A stretch of DNA of 64,000 nt from Streptomyces sindenensis (GCF_014649035.1 NZ_BMSG01000003.1:248001-312000), one strand, 5' to 3'; counted from the stretch's first letter, positions 7,739 through 17,617 are shown. Program-made: numbers and translations. The notes: generated by a model from the sequence alone, not told the origin.

Positions 7739-8487
7739 CAGGCCCCGACCTCCCGGTCCCGGGTGCGGTCCGGGTCGATGACCTCGCGGATCAGGGCGAG
7801 TTCGGCGGGGGAGGGGCCGCGGGTGTACGGGACGTCGGCAGGGACCGACAGCGCGAAGCCCGTCGCCTCGCGGACCCGGTCGATGGTGACGCCGGGGTGG
7901 AGGGAGGCGAGGCGCATCGAACGGTCCGGCGTCGCGAAGTCGAAGACCCCCAGATCGCTCACGACCCGGGGGATACGGTGGAAGCGGGTGGCCGACGGGC
8001 CCGCCGCCCGCGCGCTGTCGTGCCCGACCCCGCAGATCATGTCGACGCGCTCGACGAAGACCCGGGGGGAGTGCCGGGGGACCCAGTAACTCACCGGGTT
8101 GTTCAGGGTGTTGACGGGTGCACCGCGCACCCCGAGGAGCTGGCGCGCCGGCTGCTCCCAGTCGCCGACGCAGGAGATGTTCTGGTTGCCGAAGCGGTCG
8201 ATCTGGCTCGCGCCCATCATCACGTGCCGCCGTCCGCCCGTCACCAGGGCCAGATGCCTGCGATAGGGCAGCCAGCCCTCCGCCTCGCCGTCCGCGCCGA
8301 CGAGCGTCGCCTCGCCGTCGGTGAGCAGCAGATCGGGGGCGAAGGTCAGCCGGGCCAGCCGCGCCCCCACCGACGGCACCGCCCCCATCGGACTGGCCAG
8401 GATCTCTCCGTCGCCCCGCCATGCCTCCGCGCACGCTATCACGCAGTACTCGGCACGGGTGACGCTCTCCAGGGCGGACGCGTTCAT
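7738..8487 (-). CDS. ipdB: IpdB, beta subunit of COCHEA-CoA hydrolase
   Basis: A 249-residue CoA-transferase family beta subunit. Family motifs include LLTDGEATLVGADGEAEGWLPY, HVMMGASQIDRFGNQNIS and VSDLGVFDF. IpdA and IpdB together are homologous to class I CoA-transferases but, by published work as I recall it, act as a hydrolase that opens the last steroid ring (COCHEA-CoA). The gene overlaps ipdA upstream and ipdC downstream by 4 bases each, consistent with 1:1 subunit synthesis. The assignment rests on both sequence pattern and gene order, which match the mycobacterial ipdA-ipdB-ipdC block. Confidence 0.88.
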   Translation of the reverse strand: MNASALESVTRAEYCVIACAEAWRGDGEILASPMGAVPSVGARLARLTFAPDLLLTDGEATLVGADGEAEGWLPYRRHLALVTGGRRHVMMGASQIDRFGNQNISCVGDWEQPARQLLGVRGAPVNTLNNPVSYWVPRHSPRVFVERVDMICGVGHDSARAAGPSATRFHRIPRVVSDLGVFDFATPDRSMRLASLHPGVTIDRVREATGFALSVPADVPYTRGPSPAELALIREVIDPDRTRDREVGA

Positions 8488-9374
8488 TTCCGCTCCTCGC
8501 GCCAGAGGCGGACGGCTTCCCGGTAGCTCTTCTCGTCACCGTCCGGCGGCAGAAAGCGCGCTGCGAAGTCCGCCCAGGCCACGGGGTCCGCCGCCGCGGT
8601 CGCGTACGCCCTCTGGAACGGCTCGTCGCGCGGGTGATCGGGTGCGCAGGACGTGAAGTGCGCCCCGCCCGGCGTCTCCACGACACCGGTGACGGAGTGC
8701 CGTTGCACGAGGAGGGTCGGCAGTGTCCCCGCGCCCTCGGTCAACTCCCGTGTCTCCACCAGGCGTTCGCAGGAGACGTAGGCCGCCTCCGCCGCCTCGC
8801 AGAACAGGTCGTCGAAGTACGGGTCGGGGCCCAGATACTGGCCGTTGCCGAGCCGGTCCGCCCGGTTGAGGTGGACCAGCGCCGCGTCCATCCGCAGGGC
8901 GGGCATCGCGACGAACTCCTCCGCGTCCTCGTACGGTGAAGTCACCGTCCGCAGCTGGGGGTTGACCCGCATGACGTCCGAACCGAGCCCCGCCCGCACC
9001 GGCAGGAACGGCAGCCGGTTCGCCGCCGCGTGCAGCCCCCACATGAACATCGCCTCGTCGATCTCCGTCAGCGCGAACGCCCCGCGCTGCCGGGCCGCCC
9101 GGTAGTGCGGCTCCAGCGGGATCGAGTCGAGCGTCACGAACGCCGTGACCAGGCGGCGGATCCGCCCCGCCGCGGCGAGCAGACCGATGTCCGGGCCGCC
9201 GTAGGAGATCACCGTGAGATCCGTGACCGGCGACCGGAGCAGCGCTCTGACCAGGGCCATCGGCTTGCGGCGCGACCCCCAGCCGCCGATCCCGATCGTC
9301 ATCCCGCTGCTCAGCCGGTCCACGACCTCCTCGGGCGTCATCGTCTTGTCGCGCGCGTACGGGGCGGTGGTCAC
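8484..9374 (-). CDS. ipdA: IpdA, alpha subunit of COCHEA-CoA hydrolase
   Basis: A 296-residue CoA-transferase family alpha subunit. Visible are the CoA-binding loop GMTIGIGGWGSRRKP (residues 24-38) and a TEIDEAMFMWGL segment at about 103-114, the region where mycobacterial IpdA has its essential Glu. The start is GTG at 9374, with GGAGGG about 9 bases upstream. It follows echA20 by only a few bases and overlaps ipdB, so echA20-ipdA-ipdB-ipdC forms one tightly packed operon. The role is hydrolytic cleavage of the last steroid ring, with IpdB. Confidence 0.88.
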   Translation of the reverse strand: MTTAPYARDKTMTPEEVVDRLSSGMTIGIGGWGSRRKPMALVRALLRSPVTDLTVISYGGPDIGLLAAAGRIRRLVTAFVTLDSIPLEPHYRAARQRGAFALTEIDEAMFMWGLHAAANRLPFLPVRAGLGSDVMRVNPQLRTVTSPYEDAEEFVAMPALRMDAALVHLNRADRLGNGQYLGPDPYFDDLFCEAAEAAYVSCERLVETRELTEGAGTLPTLLVQRHSVTGVVETPGGAHFTSCAPDHPRDEPFQRAYATAAADPVAWADFAARFLPPDGDEKSYREAVRLWREERK

Positions 9375-9377
9375 GGT

Positions 9378-10127
9378 TCAGCCCTCCTTGCCGAAGGTGT
9401 CACGGACCCGGGCGGCGGTCCCGGCGAGGTTCGCCTCGAAGGTGAACCCCTGCTCGAAGCGGTAGCTGCGCTGTACGTCGACGGGGTCGATGCCGTTGAG
9501 CGCGGCCTTGGCCAGCCGCAGCAGATGGCCGTCCTTGGCGGCGATCTCCGCCGCCAGTGCCAATGCCGCGTCCTGGAGTCCGGCGGACGGCACCACCTGC
9601 CAGACCGAGCCGTGAGCGTGCAGTTCGGCGGCCGTGACGGTCCGCGAGGTGTAGTACAGCGTGCGCATCAGATGCTGCGGGACCAGCCGGGCGAGATGCG
9701 TCGCGGCACCCAGCGCCCCCCGGTCCAGCTCCGGCAGGCCGAAGACCGCGTCCTCGCTCGCCACGATCGCGTCGGCGTTTCCGACGAGCCCGATGCCGCC
9801 GCCCAGACAGAACCCCCGCACCGCCGCGACGACCGGCACCTCGCACGCGTACACCGCCGCGAACGCCTGGGCGCACCCCCGGTTGGCACCGATCAGGGAC
9901 GTGTGCCCCGGATCGCGCTGCAACTCCTTGATGTCCACACCGGCGTTGAAGCCGCGCCCCTCGGCGGCCAGGACGACGCACCGCACCTCGGGGTCGTGGC
10001 CCGCCGCCCGTACGGCGTCGGCCAGGTCGTACCAGCCCTGTACGGGCAGCGCGTTGACGGGCGGATGGTCGACGGTGACGACGCGGACGCCGTCGGCCCC
10101 GGAGGGCGAGGAGGTGGAGACAGTCAT
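9378..10127 (-). CDS. echA20: EchA20-like enoyl-CoA hydratase/hydrolase
   Basis: A 249-residue crotonase-fold protein. Visible are the oxyanion-hole segments GRGFNAGVDIKELQ and CLGGGIGLVGNADAIVASEDAVFGLPELDRGALG, and a C-terminal SYRFEQGFTFEANLAG. The pattern matches what I recall of mycobacterial EchA20 (Rv3550), which hydrolytically opens ring D of the HIP-derived CoA ester. ATG 10127 was chosen because the longer start at 10157 lies inside the operator. It heads the leftward operon echA20-ipdA-ipdB-ipdC. Confidence 0.85.
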   Translation of the reverse strand: MTVSTSSPSGADGVRVVTVDHPPVNALPVQGWYDLADAVRAAGHDPEVRCVVLAAEGRGFNAGVDIKELQRDPGHTSLIGANRGCAQAFAAVYACEVPVVAAVRGFCLGGGIGLVGNADAIVASEDAVFGLPELDRGALGAATHLARLVPQHLMRTLYYTSRTVTAAELHAHGSVWQVVPSAGLQDAALALAAEIAAKDGHLLRLAKAALNGIDPVDVQRSYRFEQGFTFEANLAGTAARVRDTFGKEG

Positions 10128-10146
10128 CGGAGGATCAGCTACCTTT

Positions 10147-10168
10147 CCACCAAACATTTGTTAGGTGG
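10147..10168. promoter_or_regulatory. second KstR2-type operator
   Basis: CCACC (10147-10151) and GGTGG (10164-10168) flank the core ACCAAACATTTGTT (10149-10162). The core fits AnCAAnnnnTTGnT, the KstR2 pattern, and resembles the site at 1459-1478 read on the opposite strand. It lies between the divergent echA20 and short-chain dehydrogenase genes. Confidence 0.72.
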
Positions 10169-10221
10169 ACGGTAGCAGGCACCTCTGCCCGCCAACCAGC
10201 CCCACTTCCACGGGAGATGAG

Positions 10222-11175
10222 ATGACCGCACCCGCCGCCCCCACCGCACCCCGCGCCGGACTCTGCGCGGACCGGGTCGTCGCCGTCACCGGCGGCGGGC
10301 GCGGGCTCGGCCGGGCCCATGCGCTCGCCTTCGCCGCCGAAGGGGCCCGGGTCGTCGTCAACGACCTGGGTGTCGCACCGGATGGAGCCGGAATCCGTAC
10401 CGGGGACTCCGGCGGGCCGGCCCGCGCGGTGGTCGAGGAGATCCTGGCGGCGGGCGGCGAAGCCGTCGTCCACGGCGGCGACATCGCCACCGCCGCGGGC
10501 GCGGCCGCCCTGGTCGCCACCGCCCTGGACGCCTTCGGCCGCCTCGACACCCTGGTCAACAACGCGGGCTTCCTGCGCGACCGGATGCTGGTCAACCTGG
10601 ACGAGGACGACTGGGACGCAATCGTACGGGTCCACCTCAGGGGCCACTTCCTGCCCCTCAAGTACGCCGCCGCCCACTGGCGCGCCGAGACGAAGGCGGG
10701 CCGCGCGCCGGTGGCCCGGGTGATCAACACCAGCTCCGGCGCCGGGCTCCTCGGCAGCGTCGGCCAGGGCAACTACGCGGCCGCCAAAGCCGGGATCGTC
10801 GCCCTGACCCTGGTCGCGGCGGCCGAGCTGGGCCGGTACGGGGTCCACGTCAACGCCCTCGCCCCCGCCGCCCGGACCCGGATGACCGAGCAGACCTTCG
10901 CCGAGGCGATGGCGGCCCCGGGTGAGGGGGAGTTCGACGCCATGGCCCCCGCCAACGTCTCGCCCCTCATCGTCTGGCTCGGCTCCGCCGCGAGCGAGGG
11001 GGTGACGGGCCGCGTCTTCGGGGCCGAGGCGGGCCGCATCACCGTCATGGAGGGCTGGCGCCCCGGCCCCACCGAAGACCGGGGCGCCCGCAGGTCCCCG
11101 GCCGAGGCGGGCGAAACGGTGCGTCGGCTGCTGGCGGACGCGGAGAAGCCCGGGCAGGTGTACGGGGCGTCGTAG
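10222..11175 (+). CDS. short-chain dehydrogenase of the HIP cluster (Rv3548c-like)
   Basis: A 317-residue short-chain dehydrogenase with TGGGRGLG for cofactor binding, LVNNAGFLRDRMLVNL, catalytic Ser in NTSSGAGLLGS and Tyr/Lys in NYAAAKAG. The phrase DRMLVNLDEDDWDAIVRVHLRGHF resembles Rv3548c of mycobacteria, another KstR2-regulon member. ATG 10222 is preceded by GGGAGATGAG. It is transcribed alone to the right from the shared operator at 10147-10168. It should oxidise or reduce a hydroxyacyl-CoA step of side-chain or ring degradation, but which one is unknown. Confidence 0.8.
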   Translation: MTAPAAPTAPRAGLCADRVVAVTGGGRGLGRAHALAFAAEGARVVVNDLGVAPDGAGIRTGDSGGPARAVVEEILAAGGEAVVHGGDIATAAGAAALVATALDAFGRLDTLVNNAGFLRDRMLVNLDEDDWDAIVRVHLRGHFLPLKYAAAHWRAETKAGRAPVARVINTSSGAGLLGSVGQGNYAAAKAGIVALTLVAAAELGRYGVHVNALAPAARTRMTEQTFAEAMAAPGEGEFDAMAPANVSPLIVWLGSAASEGVTGRVFGAEAGRITVMEGWRPGPTEDRGARRSPAEAGETVRRLLADAEKPGQVYGAS

Positions 11176-11277
11176 ACGGCCGCGGCGGTGGAGCCGGGCA
11201 ACGGCCTCGGGGGGAAACCCGCTTGCCGGGACGTACGGGCGTCCGGTATCCAGCACGGGAGACCCGAGGAGCGCACG

Positions 11278-12540
11278 ATGACGCGGCACGGCCCCCTGAA
11301 CGAGTTCTGCTGGATGGACCTCAAGACCCGCGACCCCTCCGGCACCGCCGCCTTCTTCTCCACGGCGCTGGGCTGGGACTTCGCCGTGGACGAGGCGGAC
11401 TGGCGCCGGGCCGTCAGGATCTCCGCCGGGGACCACCGGATCGGCGGTGTCAGCGACCTCGCGGGGCCCGGCTACCCGCCGGACCTGCCCGCCCATGTCG
11501 CCTACTACCTGGCGGTCGACGACGTGGACCACCGTACGGCCGTGGCGGCGGAGAACGGCGCACAGGTCCTCGTACCGCCCTTCGACGCGGGGGACCGGGG
11601 CCGGATCGCCACCCTGATCGACCCCGGGGGCGCGGCCGTCTCCCTCTGGCGGCCGAAGGGGTTCGCGGGGTGGCCGGTATCGCCTCCGGACGAGGGCGGG
11701 GCGTTCCCTCACCACATGGTCCTGGTCTGCGCGGACCCCGAGCGGGCCCGGCACTTCTACACCGGGACGACCGGTGCCCCGCTCGCCCGGGTCACCTTCC
11801 TGGAAGCCGCCCCCGGGGCCGCGCCGCGATGGGAACTGGCCGTCGCAGTGGCCGATCCGGACCGCGTCGCCGCCCGGGCCCACGAGCTCGGCGGCGAGCT
11901 CGTCACCCTCGCCGGAGGCGGCTCACGGCTGTCGAGCCCGGAGGGGCTGACCCTCCGCCTCACCACCGCACCGCAGGCGTCCCCGGTGTTCCTGGAGACC
12001 GACCGGCTCGTCCTGCGCCCCGCCACGGCCGCCGACGCCCCCGACCTGCTCGCCCTGGACAACGACCCCGCCGTCATGCGGTACATCAACGGCGGCCGGC
12101 CCACGAGCCCCGAGGACATCCGGGACCGGACCCTGCCGAGGCTCCTCCACGACCACCCGTGCACCGGAACCCGCGGCTACTGGATCGCGCGGGAGAAGGA
12201 CACGGGGGCGTTCCTCGGCTGGTTCGAACTCCGGCCGCTGGACGACCACGACCCCGCCGTGGTCGAGCTCGGCTACCGGCTGAACCGGGCCGCCTGGGGC
12301 CGCGGGTACGCCACCGAGGGCGCACGCGCCCTGATCGACAAGGGGTTCACGGTCCTCGGGGTCCAGCGGGTCACCGCCAACACCATGGCGGTCAACGCGG
12401 GCTCCCGGCGCGTGATGGAGAAGGCGGGGCTGGCCTTTCTGCGGGCCTACACCGAGGACTGGCCGGAGGCCATCGAGGGCTCCGAGCACGGCGAAGTGGA
12501 ATACGAGCTGACGCGGGAGGCGTGGCAGCGCGGACGGTGA
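11278..12540 (+). CDS. VOC (glyoxalase-like) - GNAT acetyltransferase fusion
   Basis: A 420-residue protein with three parts. Residues 1-120 are a VOC/glyoxalase-like domain (LNEFCWMDLKTRDPSGTAAFFS, ATLIDPGGAAVSLW). Residues 135-240 are a second VOC-like unit (HHMVLVCADPERARHFYTG). Residues 243-420 are a RimJ-type GNAT N-acetyltransferase (LETDRLVLRPATAADAPDL, ELGYRLNRAAWGRGYATEGARALI, NAGSRRVMEKAG). CGAGGAG precedes ATG 11278. VOC domains often bind drugs or small metabolites and GNAT enzymes acetylate amines, so a resistance or detoxification role is possible; nothing nearby identifies the substrate. Confidence 0.85.
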   Translation: MTRHGPLNEFCWMDLKTRDPSGTAAFFSTALGWDFAVDEADWRRAVRISAGDHRIGGVSDLAGPGYPPDLPAHVAYYLAVDDVDHRTAVAAENGAQVLVPPFDAGDRGRIATLIDPGGAAVSLWRPKGFAGWPVSPPDEGGAFPHHMVLVCADPERARHFYTGTTGAPLARVTFLEAAPGAAPRWELAVAVADPDRVAARAHELGGELVTLAGGGSRLSSPEGLTLRLTTAPQASPVFLETDRLVLRPATAADAPDLLALDNDPAVMRYINGGRPTSPEDIRDRTLPRLLHDHPCTGTRGYWIAREKDTGAFLGWFELRPLDDHDPAVVELGYRLNRAAWGRGYATEGARALIDKGFTVLGVQRVTANTMAVNAGSRRVMEKAGLAFLRAYTEDWPEAIEGSEHGEVEYELTREAWQRGR

Positions 12541-12580
12541 GGAGGGCGGGGCCGGTTCGCGTACGGCTCGGCCCCGCCCC

Positions 12581-12721
12581 GATGCGCCCGGCCCCGCGGC
12601 CGCCGCACGCCCGCCGCCCGGCTCGCGCCTGCCCGGCTCACGCCCGCCCCGGTGCGCCCGGCCCAACGGCCGCCTCACGTCCCCTCCCCGCCTCACGCCC
12701 GCCCCCGCCTCACGCCCGCCC
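12581..12721. repeat. degenerate GC-rich direct repeats
   Basis: The convergent gap after the fusion gene holds repeated CTCACGCCCGCCCC-type units (12635-12650, 12691-12705, 12707-12721) and a duplicated GCGCCCGGCCC-GGCCGCC block (from about 12583 and 12653). No gene or clear hairpin is visible in it. Confidence 0.5.
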
Positions 12722-12734
12722 GGGCGCGTCCGCC

Positions 12735-13490
12735 TCAGCCCCGCCCCTCCAGCAGCGCCACGATCTCCGCGTGCCCCGTGTGCTGGTCCACCCCCGCCGA
12801 GGGCACCCCGTCCCGGAGCAGCTCCACCGCCACGGTCTCCTCGCCGTCCCGCCGCTCGCGGAGCACCACCGTGTCGAGCCCGGAGCCGTACGTCTCCTCC
12901 AGTCGCCGCAGCAGCTCCCGCTCCGGATCGAGCCCGGCGATGCGCCGCGCCTCGGCCAGGGCGACGGCGACCACGGTCTCCTGTCCCTCCGCCGCCGCGC
13001 CGTGCGCGAGCAGCGCCCGTACCGTCCGGACCGAGCCGCGCTGCGCCGCCAGGACCAGCATCGCCTCGCCCTGCGGGCCCGGCAGCAGCGGGTCCGCGCC
13101 CCCGGCGAGCAGCGCCTCGACCGTCGCGGCGTGCCCCAGGCCGACCGCCCAGCGCAGTGCGGTGAAGCCGAACTCCTCGCGCAGGTCCGGCCGGGCCCCG
13201 GCGGACAGCAGCGCCTCCACCACCTCGGTGTGCCCGCCGCACGCCGCCCCGCACAGCGGCAGATCACCGGCCTCCGGTCCGCTCGCCCGGTCGGGATCGG
13301 CCCCGGCCGCGAGCAGCAGCCGCACCATCTCGGGGCGGTCCTGGACCGCTGCCGTGTAGAGCGCGGTCGTGCCCTCCTCGTCGCTCGCCTCGGCCCGCGC
13401 ACCCGCGCGCAGCGCCCGTACGACCGTGTTCTCGTCCTCGTACAGCGCGTCGAACAGGCTTGGTTCATCCCTGATCGGCTCGTTCGTCAT
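12735..13490 (-). CDS. ankyrin-repeat protein
   Basis: A 251-residue protein built from at least five ankyrin repeats (for example EGTTALYTAAVQDRPEMVRLLLAAGADPD, GHTEVVEALLSAGARPD, FTALRWAVGLGHAATVEALLAGGADP and GSVRTVRALLAHGA). The C-terminal 80 residues are helical and end in a partial repeat (HTGHAEIVALLEGRG). There is no signal peptide, so it is cytosolic and probably mediates protein-protein contacts. The partner is unknown. It lies 38 bases downstream of the zincin-like gene on the same strand, so the two may be co-transcribed. Confidence 0.85.
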   Translation of the reverse strand: MTNEPIRDEPSLFDALYEDENTVVRALRAGARAEASDEEGTTALYTAAVQDRPEMVRLLLAAGADPDRASGPEAGDLPLCGAACGGHTEVVEALLSAGARPDLREEFGFTALRWAVGLGHAATVEALLAGGADPLLPGPQGEAMLVLAAQRGSVRTVRALLAHGAAAEGQETVVAVALAEARRIAGLDPERELLRRLEETYGSGLDTVVLRERRDGEETVAVELLRDGVPSAGVDQHTGHAEIVALLEGRG

Positions 13491-13528
13491 CCTTCGACCC
13501 TACGGCCGGAGACGGACAACGCCCCAGG

Positions 13529-14431
13529 TCAGGTGTCGCACTCCAGGCGTGTGCGGCACAGCCCGCACCGTGCGCTGACCCGGCCCCTGACGGGGAGCCG
13601 GATGCGCTGGTGGCAGGTGGGGCAGGGGAAGGAGACGCGCGGCCCCGTCGCGCCGGTCTCGAAGGCGTACGGGACGTTCGGGTCCGGGCCGGCCCCGGGG
13701 TGGTCCCGGGCGTACCGCCGGTCCTTGGCGTAGCGGCGGCGGCCCGTCCAGCCGGCGGCGGTCAGCGGTGGTCTGCGCAGATCGTCCAGCGCCCGCTGCC
13801 GCCCCTTGGTGTACGCGGTGTACGCCTGGGGGCTGGTGAACCACGGGGAGGGGTCCTCGTCGAAGGCGAGCGCCCGCTTGGCCAGGACGTACCCGAACTC
13901 CTCCGGGGTCAGATAGCCGAGCTTCTGACGGGACGTGGCGTCCTCCCGGAACGCGTCCAGCAGCAGCCAGCCCGTGCCGAGGTAGGCCGTCGTGGTGTCG
14001 GTCAGGATCTCGTTGGCGCGGGTGCCGGGGAACTCCAGGCCGAGCCGGTGCAGCAGGACATGGGTGATCTCGTGCGCGAGCGCCGCGCCGATATCCCTGC
14101 GGTGGTTGCGGAAGCGGTCGTTCAGCTCGATGAAGTACTCGGGGCCCGCCGTCAGTTCCACGCTCGCCGCGTGCTCCATCGTGCGGAAGCCGACGATCAT
14201 CCGGGCGTCGGGGAGGCGCAGGTGCTGGACCAGGGAGCGCGCCACCCGCTGGGCTCCCAGATGCAGATCGTCCTCGTCCGCGAACGCGGCGTCGACGGGC
14301 GCGAGGCTGGTGGCATAGGTGCGGACGCCGTCCGCCGAGAGCCGCCGGTAGAGCGCCGTGATGGCGGAGCGGACCGTGTCCAGATGCGGAAAGCCGTGGG
14401 CGACGGGTGCGCCAGGAGGGCTGTTCGTCAC
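13529..14431 (-). CDS. zincin-like protein with HEITH motif and C-terminal zinc ribbon
   Basis: A protein of about 300 residues that I do not recognise as a named family. It contains ALAHEITHVLLHRLGLEFPG, an HExxH zinc-protease signature, followed by NEILTDTTTAYLG, where the Glu could be a third ligand. The C-terminus has two CxxC pairs (FPCPTCHQRIRL and SARCGLCRTRLECDT), a likely zinc ribbon. There is no signal peptide or membrane helix. GTG 14431 is favoured because GGGGG lies 8 bases upstream; an upstream GTG at 14470 lacks one. It may be an intracellular metallopeptidase. Confidence 0.7.
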   Translation of the reverse strand: MTNSPPGAPVAHGFPHLDTVRSAITALYRRLSADGVRTYATSLAPVDAAFADEDDLHLGAQRVARSLVQHLRLPDARMIVGFRTMEHAASVELTAGPEYFIELNDRFRNHRRDIGAALAHEITHVLLHRLGLEFPGTRANEILTDTTTAYLGTGWLLLDAFREDATSRQKLGYLTPEEFGYVLAKRALAFDEDPSPWFTSPQAYTAYTKGRQRALDDLRRPPLTAAGWTGRRRYAKDRRYARDHPGAGPDPNVPYAFETGATGPRVSFPCPTCHQRIRLPVRGRVSARCGLCRTRLECDT

Positions 14432-15551
<1,120 letters not shown>

Positions 15552-15576
15552 CCCGGCCGGAGCGGCCCGCCGCCGA

Positions 15577-17397
15577 TCACGGCTGAACCACCCCGGGGGC
15601 GCCCGTACGAACGGGCGCCCCCGGGCCCAGTTCCACCCACGGCCCGCCCGCGTCCTCCAGCTCCAGCACCCACACCTCGTTGACGCCCTCGCGGAGCACC
15701 GGCCCCGGCACGTACAGGATCCGCTGCGGACCCGCCGACCAGTACCGGCCCAGGCAGAAGCCGTTCACCCAGACGAACCCGCGCGTCCAGCCCGGCAGTT
15801 CGAGCCCCGCGTGACCGAGGCCCGCCGCGTCCTCGACCGTGAACTCCCCCCGGAACAGCCCCGTCCGCCCCGCGTCGCCCGCCCCCGCGGCGGCCACCAC
15901 CGGCCCGAACGGGACCGCCGCCACCGCGCCCGGAACCTCGAAGGCGTCCAGCCGCAGCCCCCGGGCCCGTACCCCGTGCAGATACTGCCGCTCGTGCAGC
16001 ACCCCACCCGTGACCCCCTTCGGCTCACCGAGCCGCGGCCCGTAGTTGACCCGGCCCAGCGACTCCACCCACAGTTCGACCTCCGCGGGCCCCGCCACCG
16101 GCTCCGGCAGCGGCCCGGACCCCTCGGCCAGCACCCCGGCCCGCACCCCGTCCACGGACACCACCGCCCGGTCCCGCAGCCCCGACGCGCCCAGCGGATA
16201 CGCCTGACGCGGCCCCGGCACCGCCACCCGGTAGCGCACCAGACCCCGGTCCACGCCCAGCTCCTCGAACGTCGGCGGCACCCCCGACTCCGTCTCCGGA
16301 CCGCCCAGCACCTCCAGTACGTCCCCGAGCCCCGCCCACCCGGTCAACTCCGCCCGCACCGGCCCCGCCAGGCCCCGCGGCTCCGGCGGCAGCGCGGGCA
16401 ACGGCCGCCGCGCGTACTCCTGGAGAACCTTCCGGAACAGGTGGAACTTCGCCGTGGCCCGCCCGTACTCGTCGACCGGCGCGTCGTAGTCGTACGACGT
16501 CACCGTCGGCTGGAACTCCCCGTCCTGCAAGGGACCACCGCGATTCGCCCCCGCCCAGCCCGCGAAGTTCGTCCCCCCGTGCGCCATGTAGAGGTTCACC
16601 GACGCCCCGCACTCCAGGATCTCCCGCAGCGCCCCCGCCGCCTCCTCCGCGTCCCGCAGCACCGGTTCGGCCCCCCAGTGGTCGAACCAGCCGCACCAGA
16701 ACTCCATGCACATCAACGGGCCCTCCGGCTGATGCCGGCGCAGCACCTCGAAGCCCTCCCGCGCCCCCGAACCGAAGTTCGCCGTCGCCAGCAGCCCCGG
16801 CACCGAACCCCCGGTCAGCATGTGGTCCTCCGGACCGTCCGACGTGAACAACGGGACCGACACCCCGCACTCCCGCAACAGCCCCGCCAGCCACTCCAGA
16901 TACACCGCGTCGCTGCCGAAACTCCCGTACTCGTTCTCCGCCTGGACGAGGATCACCGGACCGCCCCGCTCCACCTCCCGCGCCACCACCTGCGGCAGCA
17001 GCTCCCGGAACCACCGCTCCACCACCGCCCGGTACTCCGCGTCCCGGGTCCGCACCCGCCGCCCGAACCGGCCCGTCACCCACACCGGCAGGCCGCCGTT
17101 CTCCCACTCGGCGCAGATGTACGGACCCGGCCGCACGATCGCCCACAACCCCGCCCGCTCCACCGCGTCCAGGAACCGGCCGAGCGCCCCGACATCCCGG
17201 ACCTCGCCCTCCCGGGGCTCGTGCAGATTCCACGGTACGTACGTCTCGACGCAGTTCAGGCCCATCGCGGCGAGCATCGCCAGCCGGTGCCCCCACTGCT
17301 CCTCGTGCACCCGGAAATAGTGCAGGGCGCCCGACAGCAGCCGTACGGGCTTCCCGTCGAACCGGAAGCCGTCGTCGGCCACGGTGAAGTCGGTCAT
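15577..17397 (-). CDS. beta-galactosidase, glycoside hydrolase family 35
   Basis: A 606-residue GH35 enzyme. The N-terminal TIM barrel contains YVPWNLHEPREGE, the acid/base Glu156 in QAENEYGSFGSD, and the nucleophile Glu232 in CMEFWCGWFDHWG. C-terminal beta-sandwich domains end in FVWVNGFCLGRYWSAGPQ, typical of the family. There is no signal peptide, so it should act in the cytosol on imported galactosides. It is divergent from the AraC-family regulator at 17618, which probably controls it. The 3' end contains a perfect 15-bp hairpin (15592-15625) within the coding sequence. Confidence 0.92.
   Translation of the reverse strand: MTDFTVADDGFRFDGKPVRLLSGALHYFRVHEEQWGHRLAMLAAMGLNCVETYVPWNLHEPREGEVRDVGALGRFLDAVERAGLWAIVRPGPYICAEWENGGLPVWVTGRFGRRVRTRDAEYRAVVERWFRELLPQVVAREVERGGPVILVQAENEYGSFGSDAVYLEWLAGLLRECGVSVPLFTSDGPEDHMLTGGSVPGLLATANFGSGAREGFEVLRRHQPEGPLMCMEFWCGWFDHWGAEPVLRDAEEAAGALREILECGASVNLYMAHGGTNFAGWAGANRGGPLQDGEFQPTVTSYDYDAPVDEYGRATAKFHLFRKVLQEYARRPLPALPPEPRGLAGPVRAELTGWAGLGDVLEVLGGPETESGVPPTFEELGVDRGLVRYRVAVPGPRQAYPLGASGLRDRAVVSVDGVRAGVLAEGSGPLPEPVAGPAEVELWVESLGRVNYGPRLGEPKGVTGGVLHERQYLHGVRARGLRLDAFEVPGAVAAVPFGPVVAAAGAGDAGRTGLFRGEFTVEDAAGLGHAGLELPGWTRGFVWVNGFCLGRYWSAGPQRILYVPGPVLREGVNEVWVLELEDAGGPWVELGPGAPVRTGAPGVVQP
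15592..15625. terminator. bidirectional terminator-like hairpin inside the 3' end of the GH35 gene
   Basis: CCCGGGGGCGCCCGT (15592-15606) pairs perfectly with 15611-15625 around a 4-base loop. It lies between the convergent trypsin and beta-galactosidase genes but within the last codons of the latter. No T-run follows on either strand. Confidence 0.55.
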
Positions 17398-17538
17398 CGC
17401 GCGGTTACGCTCCTGTGCTCGGCCGCACCCGGCGGCCCTCCGGTCAACTGGTCCGACCACTGTCACCTCTGGCGCACAGCGGGTCCATGGACAAAGATCG
17501 CTGTTGATTGGACGCAACGGGCCGGCGGCCGGGACCCA

Positions 17539-17586
17539 CCGGAACCAGCACGGGGACCGGAACCAGCACGGGGACCGGAACCGGAA
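17539..17586. repeat. 18-bp tandem repeat upstream of the AraC gene
   Basis: CCGGAACCAGCACGGGGA occurs twice in tandem (17539-17556, 17557-17574), followed by a truncated CCGGAACCGGAACC. It lies in the divergent GH35-AraC promoter region. Confidence 0.75.
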
Positions 17587-17617
17587 CCGACGGACCACCT
17601 GGGAGGGGAAGGCCGCG

